From assembly GCF_018070465.1 (NCBI RefSeq), contig NZ_JAGPXT010000012.1, positions 97,862 through 161,861 of the forward strand: a stretch of DNA of 64,000 bases, read 5' to 3'. The position numbers and the translations under genes were made by a program. Below the pieces are notes generated by a model that did no database searches, was not told the origin of the DNA, and saw only the letters and a list, made by a program, of their open reading frames with translations. This stretch comes from Micromonospora sp. C95. GTDB taxonomy: Bacteria > Actinomycetota > Actinomycetes > Mycobacteriales > Micromonosporaceae. The number at the start of each line of letters is the position of its first letter. Position 1 is the stretch's first letter. This document shows, piece after piece, positions 47,703 to 56,646 of the stretch.

Positions 47703-48107
47703 GACACATCTCCTTGTGGTCGACGCTGACCGGTCTATGGAGTGCACGAGTCGCGGCGCCGCGATGCGCGTCGCCTTCGTGGAAACCTGGGATTGGCCTC
47801 AGCGTAAACCGAGGGACCTCTCCAGTCAGTGGGACTGGTTGTGAAGAACTGCACAAGGTGCGGTCACGCTGCGGCATCACGAGCCTTTACCCGCTTTCAC
47901 GCGCAGTTTCACGCAAATCCTTCGGTGGACCTCCTGCTGACAGCACCCGCGCCGGCGTTTTTCGACCGGGCGCACCGAAGCGATAAACAACACCCGATCG
48001 CACGGATGCGGTTACGCTCCGTTCGTGCCCGTCCGTGCCGCCGCAGCGGCGCACCCCGGTGACCGTTGCTACCCGCTCACGGGCCCGCCAACCGGTACGC
48101 TCGCACG
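47703..48107. other. Divergent promoter spacer pckG / gtrA
   Basis: Gene-free 405 bp. Two direct TTTCACGC repeats (47895-47902 and 47907-47914, 12 bp apart) lie roughly 200 bp upstream of pckG and are candidate regulator sites. A TACGCT hexamer at 48096-48101 serves the GtrA gene. No other structure was recognised. Confidence 0.5.
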
Positions 48108-48647
48108 GTGGCCGCCACGATGACCGGGGAGCCAGGCTCCCGGCAGACCCGACCGGGTCTGGTTCACTCCCTGATCGACCGTTTCGGTCACCTCGTCCGG
48201 GAGATGAGCAAGTTCGCGACCGTCGGCGGGATCGCCTTCCTCATCGACTTCGCCCTGTTCAACTACCTGATCGGCCCGCAGGGCGTGGAGCAGATCACCG
48301 CCAAGACGATCGCCACGGTGATCGCGGCGACCTTCGCCTTCCTGGGCAACCGGTTCTGGACCTGGCGGCACCGCAAGCGCTCCCACCCGGCCCGGGAGTA
48401 CGCGTTGTTCTTCTTCTTCAACGCCGTGGGCCTGGGCATCGCGGTGGCCTGCCTCGCCATCAGCCACTACGGGCTCGGCAGCATCTGGCCGTCCGTCTTC
48501 CAGACGCGGCTGGCCGACAACGTCGCCAGCTTCATCGTGGGCACCGGGTTCGGCACGCTGTTCCGATTCTGGTCGTACCGACGGTTCGTCTTCGTCGAAG
48601 CGGGAACGCCACCCGTCGCGGAAGCGAACCAGGACCGCCGGGCGTGA
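48108..48647 (+). CDS. GtrA family membrane protein 1
   Basis: A 179-residue GtrA-like protein with four membrane helices. Such proteins are proposed to flip polyprenyl-phosphate-linked sugars for cell-surface glycosylation. Family segments are KFATVGGIAFLIDFALFNYL, FLGNRFWTWRHR and FGTLFRFWSYRRFVF. The GTG is supported by TACGCT at 48096-48101 with a 6-nt gap; an ATG 12 nt further on is the alternative. A second GtrA gene follows after 63 bp. No glycosyltransferase is adjacent. Confidence 0.88.
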   Translation: MAATMTGEPGSRQTRPGLVHSLIDRFGHLVREMSKFATVGGIAFLIDFALFNYLIGPQGVEQITAKTIATVIAATFAFLGNRFWTWRHRKRSHPAREYALFFFFNAVGLGIAVACLAISHYGLGSIWPSVFQTRLADNVASFIVGTGFGTLFRFWSYRRFVFVEAGTPPVAEANQDRRA

Positions 48648-48710
48648 CCTGCCGCCCACTCGATCGGTCGGAGCCAGCCGACCCCGACCCACTGCCCTAA
48701 GGTGTTGCGC

Positions 48711-49427
48711 ATGCCTCTCGTCCGTCTGCTGCCTGAGCGCTGGCAGAAGTTCATCCACGAGGCACTCAAATTCGGCCTGGTCGGTGGCATCAACACGGTC
48801 ATCAATTACGCCGTGTTCAACGCACTCGCACTCACGGTCTTCGTCGACGGTCAACTGAAGGCGACCGTCGTCGCCACTATCGTGGCCACCATCACGTCGT
48901 ATCTGATGAATCGACACTGGACGTACCGTGATCGTCCAAAATCTGCCATGCAGCGGGAATACGCCCTGTTCTTCCTTTTCAACGGAGCCGGGCTGCTGAT
49001 CGAACTCGGTGTACTCGCCGCAGCCAAGTACGGGCTGGGCGTGACCGGGCTGCTGGCGTTGAACATCGCGAAGACCGGCGGCGTGGTGCTGGCGACGCTG
49101 TTCCGCTTCTGGTCGTACCGAACCTTCGTCTTCCAGCCCGCCGCACCGGCCGAGGCGACGCAGCGGTGGCACGGCCTGCCCCGCGACGAGTGGGACTCGA
49201 TGGCCGGGATGGACCCGGTGGCCGAACTCGCCGAGTCGGTGACGGAACTGGAGGAGGAGCAGCCGCCCGCAGCCGGGCCCGCCGTGACACCTCGGCCACT
49301 CCAGCCGAGGTCCGCGTCGCTGCCCGACGAGGCCCGGCTGACGGCGGAGCTGGACGCCGAACTGGAGGCCGAGTTGGCCGCCCAGTTGCAGCCTGCCCCG
49401 GCCCCCCGCCGCCCTCGCCGCCGCTGA
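48711..49427 (+). CDS. GtrA family membrane protein 2 with acidic tail
   Basis: A 238-residue paralogue of its neighbour. Four helices contain KFGLVGGINTVINYAVFNAL, YLMNRHWTYRDRP and LATLFRFWSYRTFVF. It has an additional C-terminal tail of about 90 residues, rich in Glu, Ala and Pro and ending in Arg repeats. TAAGGT at 48698-48703, 7 nt before the ATG at 48711, suggests its own leaderless promoter and sets the start. The tail could bind a cytoplasmic partner; that is inference. Confidence 0.88.
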   Translation: MPLVRLLPERWQKFIHEALKFGLVGGINTVINYAVFNALALTVFVDGQLKATVVATIVATITSYLMNRHWTYRDRPKSAMQREYALFFLFNGAGLLIELGVLAAAKYGLGVTGLLALNIAKTGGVVLATLFRFWSYRTFVFQPAAPAEATQRWHGLPRDEWDSMAGMDPVAELAESVTELEEEQPPAAGPAVTPRPLQPRSASLPDEARLTAELDAELEAELAAQLQPAPAPRRPRRR

Positions 49428-49471
49428 CCGGGCGCCCACACAGGCAGGCCGTGCCGGCTCGGGCCTGGCGG

Positions 49472-50029
49472 TTACGCTCCGGCGCTCTTGTCCCGCTCGC
49501 CGAGAATCTCGCGCAGTTCACCGTCACCGAGCGAGTGCCGGTCGTGGAACGCTTCCACGAGCTCGTAGAGCTGCGTCTGGACCCGGTCGACCTTCGGCAC
49601 GTCGTGCAGCACGGACTGCCCGCGCTCACCGGCCGACTCGATGGTCAGCGTTCCGTAACCCAGCAACCGGCCGGCGAACTGCTGACTCATCGAATGGTCG
49701 TTGACCCGGCTCAGCGGGATGTCTCGGCGATCGCGGGAGAAGACGCCGTGCTGGAGCACGACCCGTTCGTTGGTGAAGAGGTAGTGGGTGCTGCGCCAGG
49801 AGACATACGGCCACACCGCCAGCACCATCACGGCCAGCAGGGCCAGCCCACCGATCACCGCGAGCGTCACGGAACCGCCCCCGCCCGAGGGCAGGAACAG
49901 CACGCCGACCACCACTGCGGCGATGGCGAGCACCAGCACCGCCACCGGCCGGATCAGCGCCTTCCAGTGCGGATGCATGTGCAGCACGACGTGCTCATCC
50001 TCACTGAGCACGTCTTCGGGAAACGCCAC
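49472..50029 (-). CDS. PH-domain (bPH2/YdbS-like) membrane protein
   Basis: A 185-residue protein with two membrane helices (about residues 28-48 and 54-75). A bacterial PH domain of the YdbS/bPH2 type follows (YLFTNERVVLQHGVFSRDRRD, IPLSRVNDHSMSQQ, LGYGTLTIESAGE). The GTG at 50029 has GGAGG upstream and yields the usual FPEDVLSEDEHVVLHMHPHW N-terminus. Function unknown; these proteins are linked to envelope homeostasis. It converges with the GtrA pair. Confidence 0.85.
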   Translation of the reverse strand: MAFPEDVLSEDEHVVLHMHPHWKALIRPVAVLVLAIAAVVVGVLFLPSGGGGSVTLAVIGGLALLAVMVLAVWPYVSWRSTHYLFTNERVVLQHGVFSRDRRDIPLSRVNDHSMSQQFAGRLLGYGTLTIESAGERGQSVLHDVPKVDRVQTQLYELVEAFHDRHSLGDGELREILGERDKSAGA

Positions 50030-50140
50030 GGAACCTCCAACCAGAAACGGACGCCCAGACCGTAACCCCCCACCGCCCCACCCCACATCCACCACGCGGC
50101 TCAACACCCCCACCGACCCCGCACCCGCCCCGCCCGGCTT

Positions 50141-50216
50141 CCGCGATCTTGCACTTGTGGTCGCCGTAATGCCCCTTAACCGCCTATCTGCCCCGACGAA
50201 AAGTGCAAGATCGCGG
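50141..50216. repeat. 76-nt inverted repeat (GATCTTGCACTT arms)
   Basis: Perfect 16-bp arms (CCGCGATCTTGCACTT at 50141-50156, complement at 50201-50216) flank a 44-nt, comparatively AT-rich loop. It lies 25 bp past the birA stop. No second copy is seen in this window. Confidence 0.82.
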
Positions 50217-50240
50217 GGGTTGGAGGGCGGGGCCGGACAG

Positions 50241-51116
50241 TTAGCGGAGGTGGTGGAGGTCGGCGGCGGCCAGGGGGTGCTGGGCGGTGGGGGTGGAGAG
50301 GATCAGTTGGCCGTCAGGGTCGACGCCGGTGGCGGTGCCGGTGAGGGTGGTGCCGTCGGGGAGCAGGGCGCGGACCTCGCGGCCGACGGTGCCGCACGCC
50401 GACAGGTACGCCTCGCGCAGACCACTTGCCGCCGCGTCGCCGCCGGCCGCACGCCACCGGGCGTACCAGTCGGCGACCGAGCGGAGCAGGGCCCGCAGCA
50501 GCGGATCCCGGTCGGTGGCCGACGCGCCGGCCAGTTGCAGCGAGGTGGCCGGCAGCCCGGTCGGATGCTCCGGCAGCTCGTCGGCGCGCAGCGTCACGTT
50601 CAGCCCGATGCCGACAACCACCGCCGGCGGGTCGCTCAGCCCCGGCCCGGGCACCCCCTCGGCGAGTATCCCGGCGCACTTGGCACCCCCGATGAGCAGG
50701 TCGTTCGGCCACTTCAGGGTGGCGTCCAGCTCGGCCAGCAGCGTCACCGCCTCGACCAGCGCCACGCCGGCCAGTAACGGCAGCCACCCGTACCCCGCCG
50801 GTGGTGCCGGCGACCAGCCTCGGGCCGGCACGGCCTCGCCGGGCCGCAGCAGCACGCTTGTGGCGATGCCGGCGCGCGGCGGCGACTGCCAGACCCGCCC
50901 GCGCCGCCCCCGGCCGGCGGTCTGCCGCTCGGCCACCACGACCAGCCCCTCCGGCTCCCCCGCCCGGGCCGCCTCGGCGACGTCGGCGTTCGTGGACCCG
51001 GTCTCCGTCCGCAACTCCAGCCGGGACCACGGACCGTACGGCGCGACCAACGCCCGACGCAGCCGGGCCGCCGACAGCGGCGGACGATCCAGATCGGTGT
51101 ACGGAGAACCCGGCAC
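50241..51116 (-). CDS. birA: Biotin--[acetyl-CoA-carboxylase] ligase
   Basis: A 291-residue biotin protein ligase that attaches biotin to the carboxyl-carrier lysine of acyl-CoA carboxylases. The ligase domain has TGSTNADV, the biotinyl-AMP loop GRGRRGRVWQSPP, KWPNDLLIGGAKCAGIL and GIGLNV. The C-terminal SH3-like domain ends GQLILSTP. There is no N-terminal DNA-binding domain, so it is not a BirA-type repressor. The GTG at 51116 lies 6 nt from a TAGGCT hexamer. It diverges from accD, matching its function. Confidence 0.94.
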   Translation of the reverse strand: MPGSPYTDLDRPPLSAARLRRALVAPYGPWSRLELRTETGSTNADVAEAARAGEPEGLVVVAERQTAGRGRRGRVWQSPPRAGIATSVLLRPGEAVPARGWSPAPPAGYGWLPLLAGVALVEAVTLLAELDATLKWPNDLLIGGAKCAGILAEGVPGPGLSDPPAVVVGIGLNVTLRADELPEHPTGLPATSLQLAGASATDRDPLLRALLRSVADWYARWRAAGGDAAASGLREAYLSACGTVGREVRALLPDGTTLTGTATGVDPDGQLILSTPTAQHPLAAADLHHLR

Positions 51117-51122
51117 GCCACC

Positions 51123-51185
51123 AGCCTACGGGTAGCCCGGTGAGGCGGAGTGCACAGCGGCGGCGGCCTGAACCATCGTTATATT
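51123..51185. promoter_or_regulatory. Divergent leaderless promoters of birA and accD
   Basis: TAGGCT (51123-51128, minus strand) lies 6 nt before the birA GTG, and TATATT (51180-51185) lies 6 nt before the accD GTG. Only 75 bp separate the two genes, so both promoters share this short spacer. Confidence 0.65.
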
Positions 51186-51191
51186 CCCAGG

Positions 51192-52775
<1,584 letters not shown>

Positions 52776-52789
52776 GCGCCACGAGCGGA

Positions 52790-52819
52790 CCCCTCCCGCC
52801 GCCAGCGCGTCGGGAGGGG
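52790..52819. terminator. Hairpin terminator after accD
   Basis: CCCCTCCCG (52790-52798) pairs over 9 bp with CGGGAGGGG (52811-52819). It lies between the convergent accD and ECF-partner genes. Confidence 0.75.
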
Positions 52820-52823
52820 CCCG

Positions 52824-53675
52824 TCAGCACGGCGGGTTGGCGGCGACGCAGAGACGGTCGGCGGCCACGGCGGCCAGCCGGCGTAGCTCTCGTTCCGTAC
52901 CGTTCCGACCCAGACCCAGCACCGTGACCAGGTCACCGACCCGCACCACCGCGGTCCTTTCAACCTGGACCGGATCCCGGCGCTCGCCGGTGTCCAGGTT
53001 CCGTACCTCCGTGATGCTGTGCTGGATCACCATCGCCTGATCGCCGACGAAGTCGCGGGCGGTCACCTCCCACCGATGGTCGGCCTCGGCCGTAACGACC
53101 TGATCGTCCCAGCGCATGTCCCCTATGGACCGCCAGCTCGCGCACGGGGCGAGCAACGCATCGATCCGAGCGAAGATGCGGTCGGCCACCTGCGGAGCGA
53201 GCCGGTAGACGGCCTGACTGAACACCTCGTCGGCCGGGAGATTCTCGGTAGGTGCCCGCAACAGTGTCTGTGAGCGCGAGTAACGCGACGGTTCCCAGTC
53301 GGCGCTCAGGCCCTGCTCCTGGTGACAGGCGAGCAACACGTAATCGATCTGCACCGGTTCGTCCAGACCGGACTGGCCGAGCGGAGGGCCGGTCTCGACG
53401 GGAAGGTCACCCGGTTGCACCATGGCATGCCGGGGGATCTCGGCGGACGGGATCGAGGTGCTCGGCGCGGCCAGCGGGGCCACCGGTGGTGGTGCGGCGA
53501 GGTCCTTCGTGACGACGACGGAGACGGCGGCCACCATCAGCACGGCGAGGGCCGATCCCACCGCCGCACGCCTGTGGCGGCGGGTGCCCTGCGCACGCAG
53601 TTCCGCCGGCTCAGCCCAGCGGACCTCCCGCAGGTCCTGGTGCATCCGCTCAAGGAACCGCATCTCATCAGGCAC
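52824..53675 (-). CDS. Membrane-anchored ECF-sigma partner, unknown domain
   Basis: A 283-residue protein with a short cytoplasmic N-terminus (about 40 residues), one membrane helix (about 42-60, AAVGSALAVLMVAAVSVVV) and a large external domain with three cysteines (LACHQEQ, APCASW, RLCVAANPPC). The GTG (VPDEMRF) overlaps the sigma-factor stop, so the genes are coupled, as for anti-sigma factors. The N-terminus lacks the HxxxCxxC zinc motif of classical ZAS proteins. An ATG 4 codons in is possible. Role inferred from position. Confidence 0.7.
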   Translation of the reverse strand: MPDEMRFLERMHQDLREVRWAEPAELRAQGTRRHRRAAVGSALAVLMVAAVSVVVTKDLAAPPPVAPLAAPSTSIPSAEIPRHAMVQPGDLPVETGPPLGQSGLDEPVQIDYVLLACHQEQGLSADWEPSRYSRSQTLLRAPTENLPADEVFSQAVYRLAPQVADRIFARIDALLAPCASWRSIGDMRWDDQVVTAEADHRWEVTARDFVGDQAMVIQHSITEVRNLDTGERRDPVQVERTAVVRVGDLVTVLGLGRNGTERELRRLAAVAADRLCVAANPPC

Positions 53676-54168
53676 CGGGAGCCTCCTCGAGATCAGATAC
53701 GGCGAGCAGCCCGGCGAGCGCGGCACGCCCGCGGGACAGTCGGGCCTTGACCGTGCCGACGGGGGCCGCGGTCTGCCGCGCCACCTCCGCGACCGGCAGT
53801 CCGGCGAGGTAGTACAGCGCGATCGCGACGCGTTGTTCCTCGGGTAGCTGGCGCAGGGCGGCGACCACCTCGACGGTGTCGGTGGTGGGTCCCGGAACGC
53901 TGTCGATCGCGCCGTGCCGCAGGTAGGCCCGGGCCCGGCTGCGTAGACTGCGCCAGCGGCTGACCGCGATCCGGGCCGCCACCACCCGTACCCATGCCTC
54001 CGGGTCGTCGTAACCACCCACGCTGGACCAGCGCTGCCAGGCCCGGATGAACGCCTCCTGCACGGCGTCCTGCGCCTCGGTGAGGTCACCGGTCAGCACA
54101 TAGACGTACCCGAGCAGCCGTTGCCGGCTGCCCCGGTAGAACTCGTCGAACCCCTCGACGTCCGCCAC
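53668..54168 (-). CDS. ECF sigma factor (SigE-like SigC/SigE family)
   Basis: A 166-residue ECF sigma factor. Region 2 (residues about 5-75) includes YVYVLTGDLTEAQDAVQEAF and WVRVVAARIAVSRWR. Region 4 (about 105-160) includes LRQLPEEQRVAIALYYLAG and the helix-turn-helix VAEVARQTAAPVGTVKARLSRG. GGGGAGG lies 5 nt before the GTG at 54168. The next gene overlaps and encodes a membrane protein that may control it. The signal and regulon are unknown. Confidence 0.88.
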   Translation of the reverse strand: MADVEGFDEFYRGSRQRLLGYVYVLTGDLTEAQDAVQEAFIRAWQRWSSVGGYDDPEAWVRVVAARIAVSRWRSLRSRARAYLRHGAIDSVPGPTTDTVEVVAALRQLPEEQRVAIALYYLAGLPVAEVARQTAAPVGTVKARLSRGRAALAGLLAVSDLEEAPGA

Positions 54169-54238
54169 CCGCACCTCCCCGTACCTGACAGAGCACACGC
54201 ACCGGGGGGTGGTGCGGGTTGCCGGCCGGGCGACGAAA

Positions 54239-54979
54239 TCAGGTGAGGCCGGCCTCGGCGAGCAGCGGTCCGGCCAGCAGCAGGCCGCCGGCCGCCAGCA
54301 CGGCGAGGTTGCCCAGACCGAAGAGAACGACCCAGAAGAACGCCGGCAGCGGGGTGATGCCCGCCAGTTGGTCGGCGTCGGAGGCCGGCATGCCGCGCCG
54401 CGCCCGCATCCGCTGCAACTCCACCACCGGGCGTACGCCGCCGAGCAGCAGGAACCACACCCCGGTCCACGCGAAGGCGGCCTGGACCTGCGGGCCGGCG
54501 TACCAGGAGACGGCGAGCACCGCACCCCCGACGATCACCAGAGTCAGCGCGCCGTAGAGGTTGCGGATCATCACCAGCATGGCCAGCAGCAGGAGCACCG
54601 CGATCCACAGCAGCAGGGTGATCCGGTTGCCGGCGAGCAGCCACGCCCCGCCCAGGCCCACCAGGGGCGGGGCCAGGTACCCGGCGAGCAGCGTGAGCAC
54701 CATGCCCGGGCCGGTGGGGCGGCCGGCGGACAGCGTCAGGCCGGAGGTGTCCGAGTGCAGGCGGATGCCCTGCAGCTTGCGTCCGGTCAGTACGGCGACC
54801 AGCGCGTGACCGCCCTCGTGGGCAATGGTGATCGCGTTGCGCGCGATCCGCCACGGCAGCCGGGTGACGACGACGAGCAGCGCGACCAGCCCGGTGAGCA
54901 CCACGAGCAGCGGAGGCGGGTCGGGCTGCGCGCCGAACAGGCGGTCCCAGAACTCGGTCATGCCCTCGATCGACACCAT
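54239..54979 (-). CDS. M50 family metalloprotease-like membrane protein
   Basis: A 246-residue membrane protein with about seven helices. The zinc motif AHEGGH (H54, E55, H58) lies in the second helix, as in M50 site-2 protease relatives. No PDZ domain is seen, so it is of the minimal type. It lies just upstream of the ECF sigma gene on the same strand. Site-2 proteases often act in sigma/anti-sigma control, but no direct link is shown. TAGGCT 8 nt before the ATG suggests a near-leaderless message. Confidence 0.8.
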   Translation of the reverse strand: MVSIEGMTEFWDRLFGAQPDPPPLLVVLTGLVALLVVVTRLPWRIARNAITIAHEGGHALVAVLTGRKLQGIRLHSDTSGLTLSAGRPTGPGMVLTLLAGYLAPPLVGLGGAWLLAGNRITLLLWIAVLLLLAMLVMIRNLYGALTLVIVGGAVLAVSWYAGPQVQAAFAWTGVWFLLLGGVRPVVELQRMRARRGMPASDADQLAGITPLPAFFWVVLFGLGNLAVLAAGGLLLAGPLLAEAGLT

Positions 54980-55111
54980 GAGGCGGCAGCCTACCGCTCA
55001 CGTTCCGCCGCCAGGGTCGAGCCGGGTCACCGTTCCGGTGTCGGTCCCGGGCCAACCGGTCGTATCGTGTGAGACTGACCGGGTGGCGATCGGATCGGGA
55101 GGTGAACGCCG

Positions 55112-55372
55112 GTGAGCGCGGCCCCCCTGGAACCTCACACCGGCCTCTGGACGGAGGACGAATACTTCGGCACGGGTGAGACCAATGCCCGGTTCGAGCT
55201 GCTCGACGGGAGCCTGATCGTGAGCCCTGCCCGACGACGAGGGCAGCGTGGTCGAAGCCGCCGAGGTGGCGCTCGCGGGCACTACGTCGAGGACCGGGTG
55301 GCCAGGGCCGGCGAGACGCTCACCCTCACCGACCCGTTCCGCTGGCAGGTGGATCCGGCCACCCTGCGCTGA
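55112..55372 (+). pseudogene. Uma2 (DUF820) family remnant with internal deletions
   Basis: The first 38 codons match the start of Uma2-family nuclease-fold proteins (LWTEDEYFGTGETNARFELL, DGSLIVSP). The frame then leaves the family. A second family segment (DDEGSVVEAAEVALAG, normally in the middle) appears in another frame, and the original frame resumes at HYVEDRVARAGETLTL, the usual C-terminus. Two internal deletions from a protein of about 190 residues explain this. A good ribosome-binding site remains, so an 86-residue product may still be made. Confidence 0.78.
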
Positions 55373-55490
55373 TTGCCAGGTGGGTCGCCGCCATAACCAG
55401 GACATCGAAAGTTGTCTTCATCCCTCTTGCCCTGGCCGACGGTCGCCTCCAAAGATGTCTGTCTATCGACAGTCGTCTCAGGAGGACGCC

Positions 55491-56240
55491 ATGGGTCGGA
55501 CCAGATCGCTGCGCCGGCTGACCGCCGCCGCACTCGCCGTACTCGCCACCGCAGCCGCCGGGCTCGTCGCCACCGCGACCCCGGCCAGCGCCGCCACCGT
55601 GCCGGGCATCGACGTCTCGCGCTACCAGGGCACCATCAACTGGACGAGCGTCCGGAACTCCGGCATCCAGTTCGCCTTCATCAAGGCCACCGAGGGTACG
55701 AGCTACCGCGACCCGAACTTCAACACCAACTACGTGAATGCGTACTACGCGGGAGTGATCCGCGGTGCGTACCACTTCGCCCGGCCCAACATCTCCTCCG
55801 GCGCGGTCCAGGCGAACTTCCTTGCCTCCAACGGCGGTGCCTGGTCCGCGGACAGCCGCACCCTGCCGGCCGCGCTGGACCTGGAGGCAAACCCGTACAG
55901 CGGCGGCTACTGCTACGGCCTGAGCACCACCGGCATGCGCAACTGGGTGCAGGACTTCCTCAACACCTACCGGTCCCGCACCGGCCGGTACGCGGTCATC
56001 TACACCACCACGAGCTTCTGGAACCAGTGCACCGGTTCCTGGAGCGGGCCGTGGAACAACCACCCGCTGTGGGTGGCCCGCTGGTCGTCCTCCGTCGGGT
56101 CGCTGCCGGCCGGCGCGCCGTTCTGGAGCTTCTGGCAGTACACCGACTCCGGCAGCGTCCCCGGCATCAGCGGCGGCGTCGACCGCAACTACTGGAACGG
56201 CGACCGCAGCCGGCTGATCGCGCTGGCCAACAACACCTGA
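55491..56240 (+). CDS. Secreted GH25 lysozyme
   Basis: A 249-residue exported glycoside hydrolase family 25 muramidase that cuts peptidoglycan between MurNAc and GlcNAc. A signal peptide (about residues 1-35, ending ATPASAA) precedes the catalytic barrel. GIDVSRYQGTINW, FAFIKATEG and LDLEANP (D130, E132) carry the conserved acids. WSFWQYTDSGSVPGI and a GGVDRNYWNG end follow. There is no wall-binding domain. GGAGG precedes the ATG. A strong hairpin terminator follows. Confidence 0.94.
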   Translation: MGRTRSLRRLTAAALAVLATAAAGLVATATPASAATVPGIDVSRYQGTINWTSVRNSGIQFAFIKATEGTSYRDPNFNTNYVNAYYAGVIRGAYHFARPNISSGAVQANFLASNGGAWSADSRTLPAALDLEANPYSGGYCYGLSTTGMRNWVQDFLNTYRSRTGRYAVIYTTTSFWNQCTGSWSGPWNNHPLWVARWSSSVGSLPAGAPFWSFWQYTDSGSVPGISGGVDRNYWNGDRSRLIALANNT

Positions 56241-56249
56241 CGTACGCCG

Positions 56250-56299
56250 CGACGGCGGGCCGACGTCCTTCGCTCGGAGCGGACGTCAGCCTGCCGTCG
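56250..56299. terminator. Hairpin terminator of the GH25 gene
   Basis: Arms 56250-56268 and 56281-56299 (CGACGGCGGGCCGACGTCC and its near-complement) pair over 19 bp with two G-U wobbles, around a 12-nt loop, starting 9 bp after the stop. Confidence 0.85.
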
Positions 56300-56345
56300 C
56301 GCCGCACCCGGACCGCTGTCGCCGCGCCGGGTGTCGCCGGGAATC

Positions 56346-56582
56346 TCAGGCCCGCCGTCGGGCGGTCATCGCGACCGGCACGGACATCCCCGCGCTGCGG
56401 GACACGCTGCCCCGGCGGGTGAGGTGCCAGCCGGTGAACGCGGCTCCGGCGAGCGTCACCAGGCTCAACATGGTCGCCAGCACCGCGACTCCGACGGTGG
56501 CGACCAGCAGTACGACGTTGCCCAGCACCACGGCCGTCCACAGTGCCAGCCGGGGCCGGGCGTCCCTTCCTCGGTAACCCAT
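56346..56582 (-). CDS. Small membrane protein, 78 aa, unknown
   Basis: A 78-residue protein with two hydrophobic helices (about residues 13-35 and 36-52) and a basic tail. GGGAGG lies about 7 nt before the ATG. No family recognised. It lies downstream of the kinase gene on the same strand and converges on the GH25 gene. Confidence 0.6.
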   Translation of the reverse strand: MGYRGRDARPRLALWTAVVLGNVVLLVATVGVAVLATMLSLVTLAGAAFTGWHLTRRGSVSRSAGMSVPVAMTARRRA

Positions 56583-56646
56583 CTCGGGCCTCCCTTCCGT
56601 CGTCGGAGATCAGATACCCCGAACGGCGAAGGGCCATGCCTGCCGG

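Noticed and set aside
55112..55372. Intact short gene of unknown function
   Set aside because: The mid-protein Uma2 motif occurs out of frame, so a decayed gene explains the sequence better.
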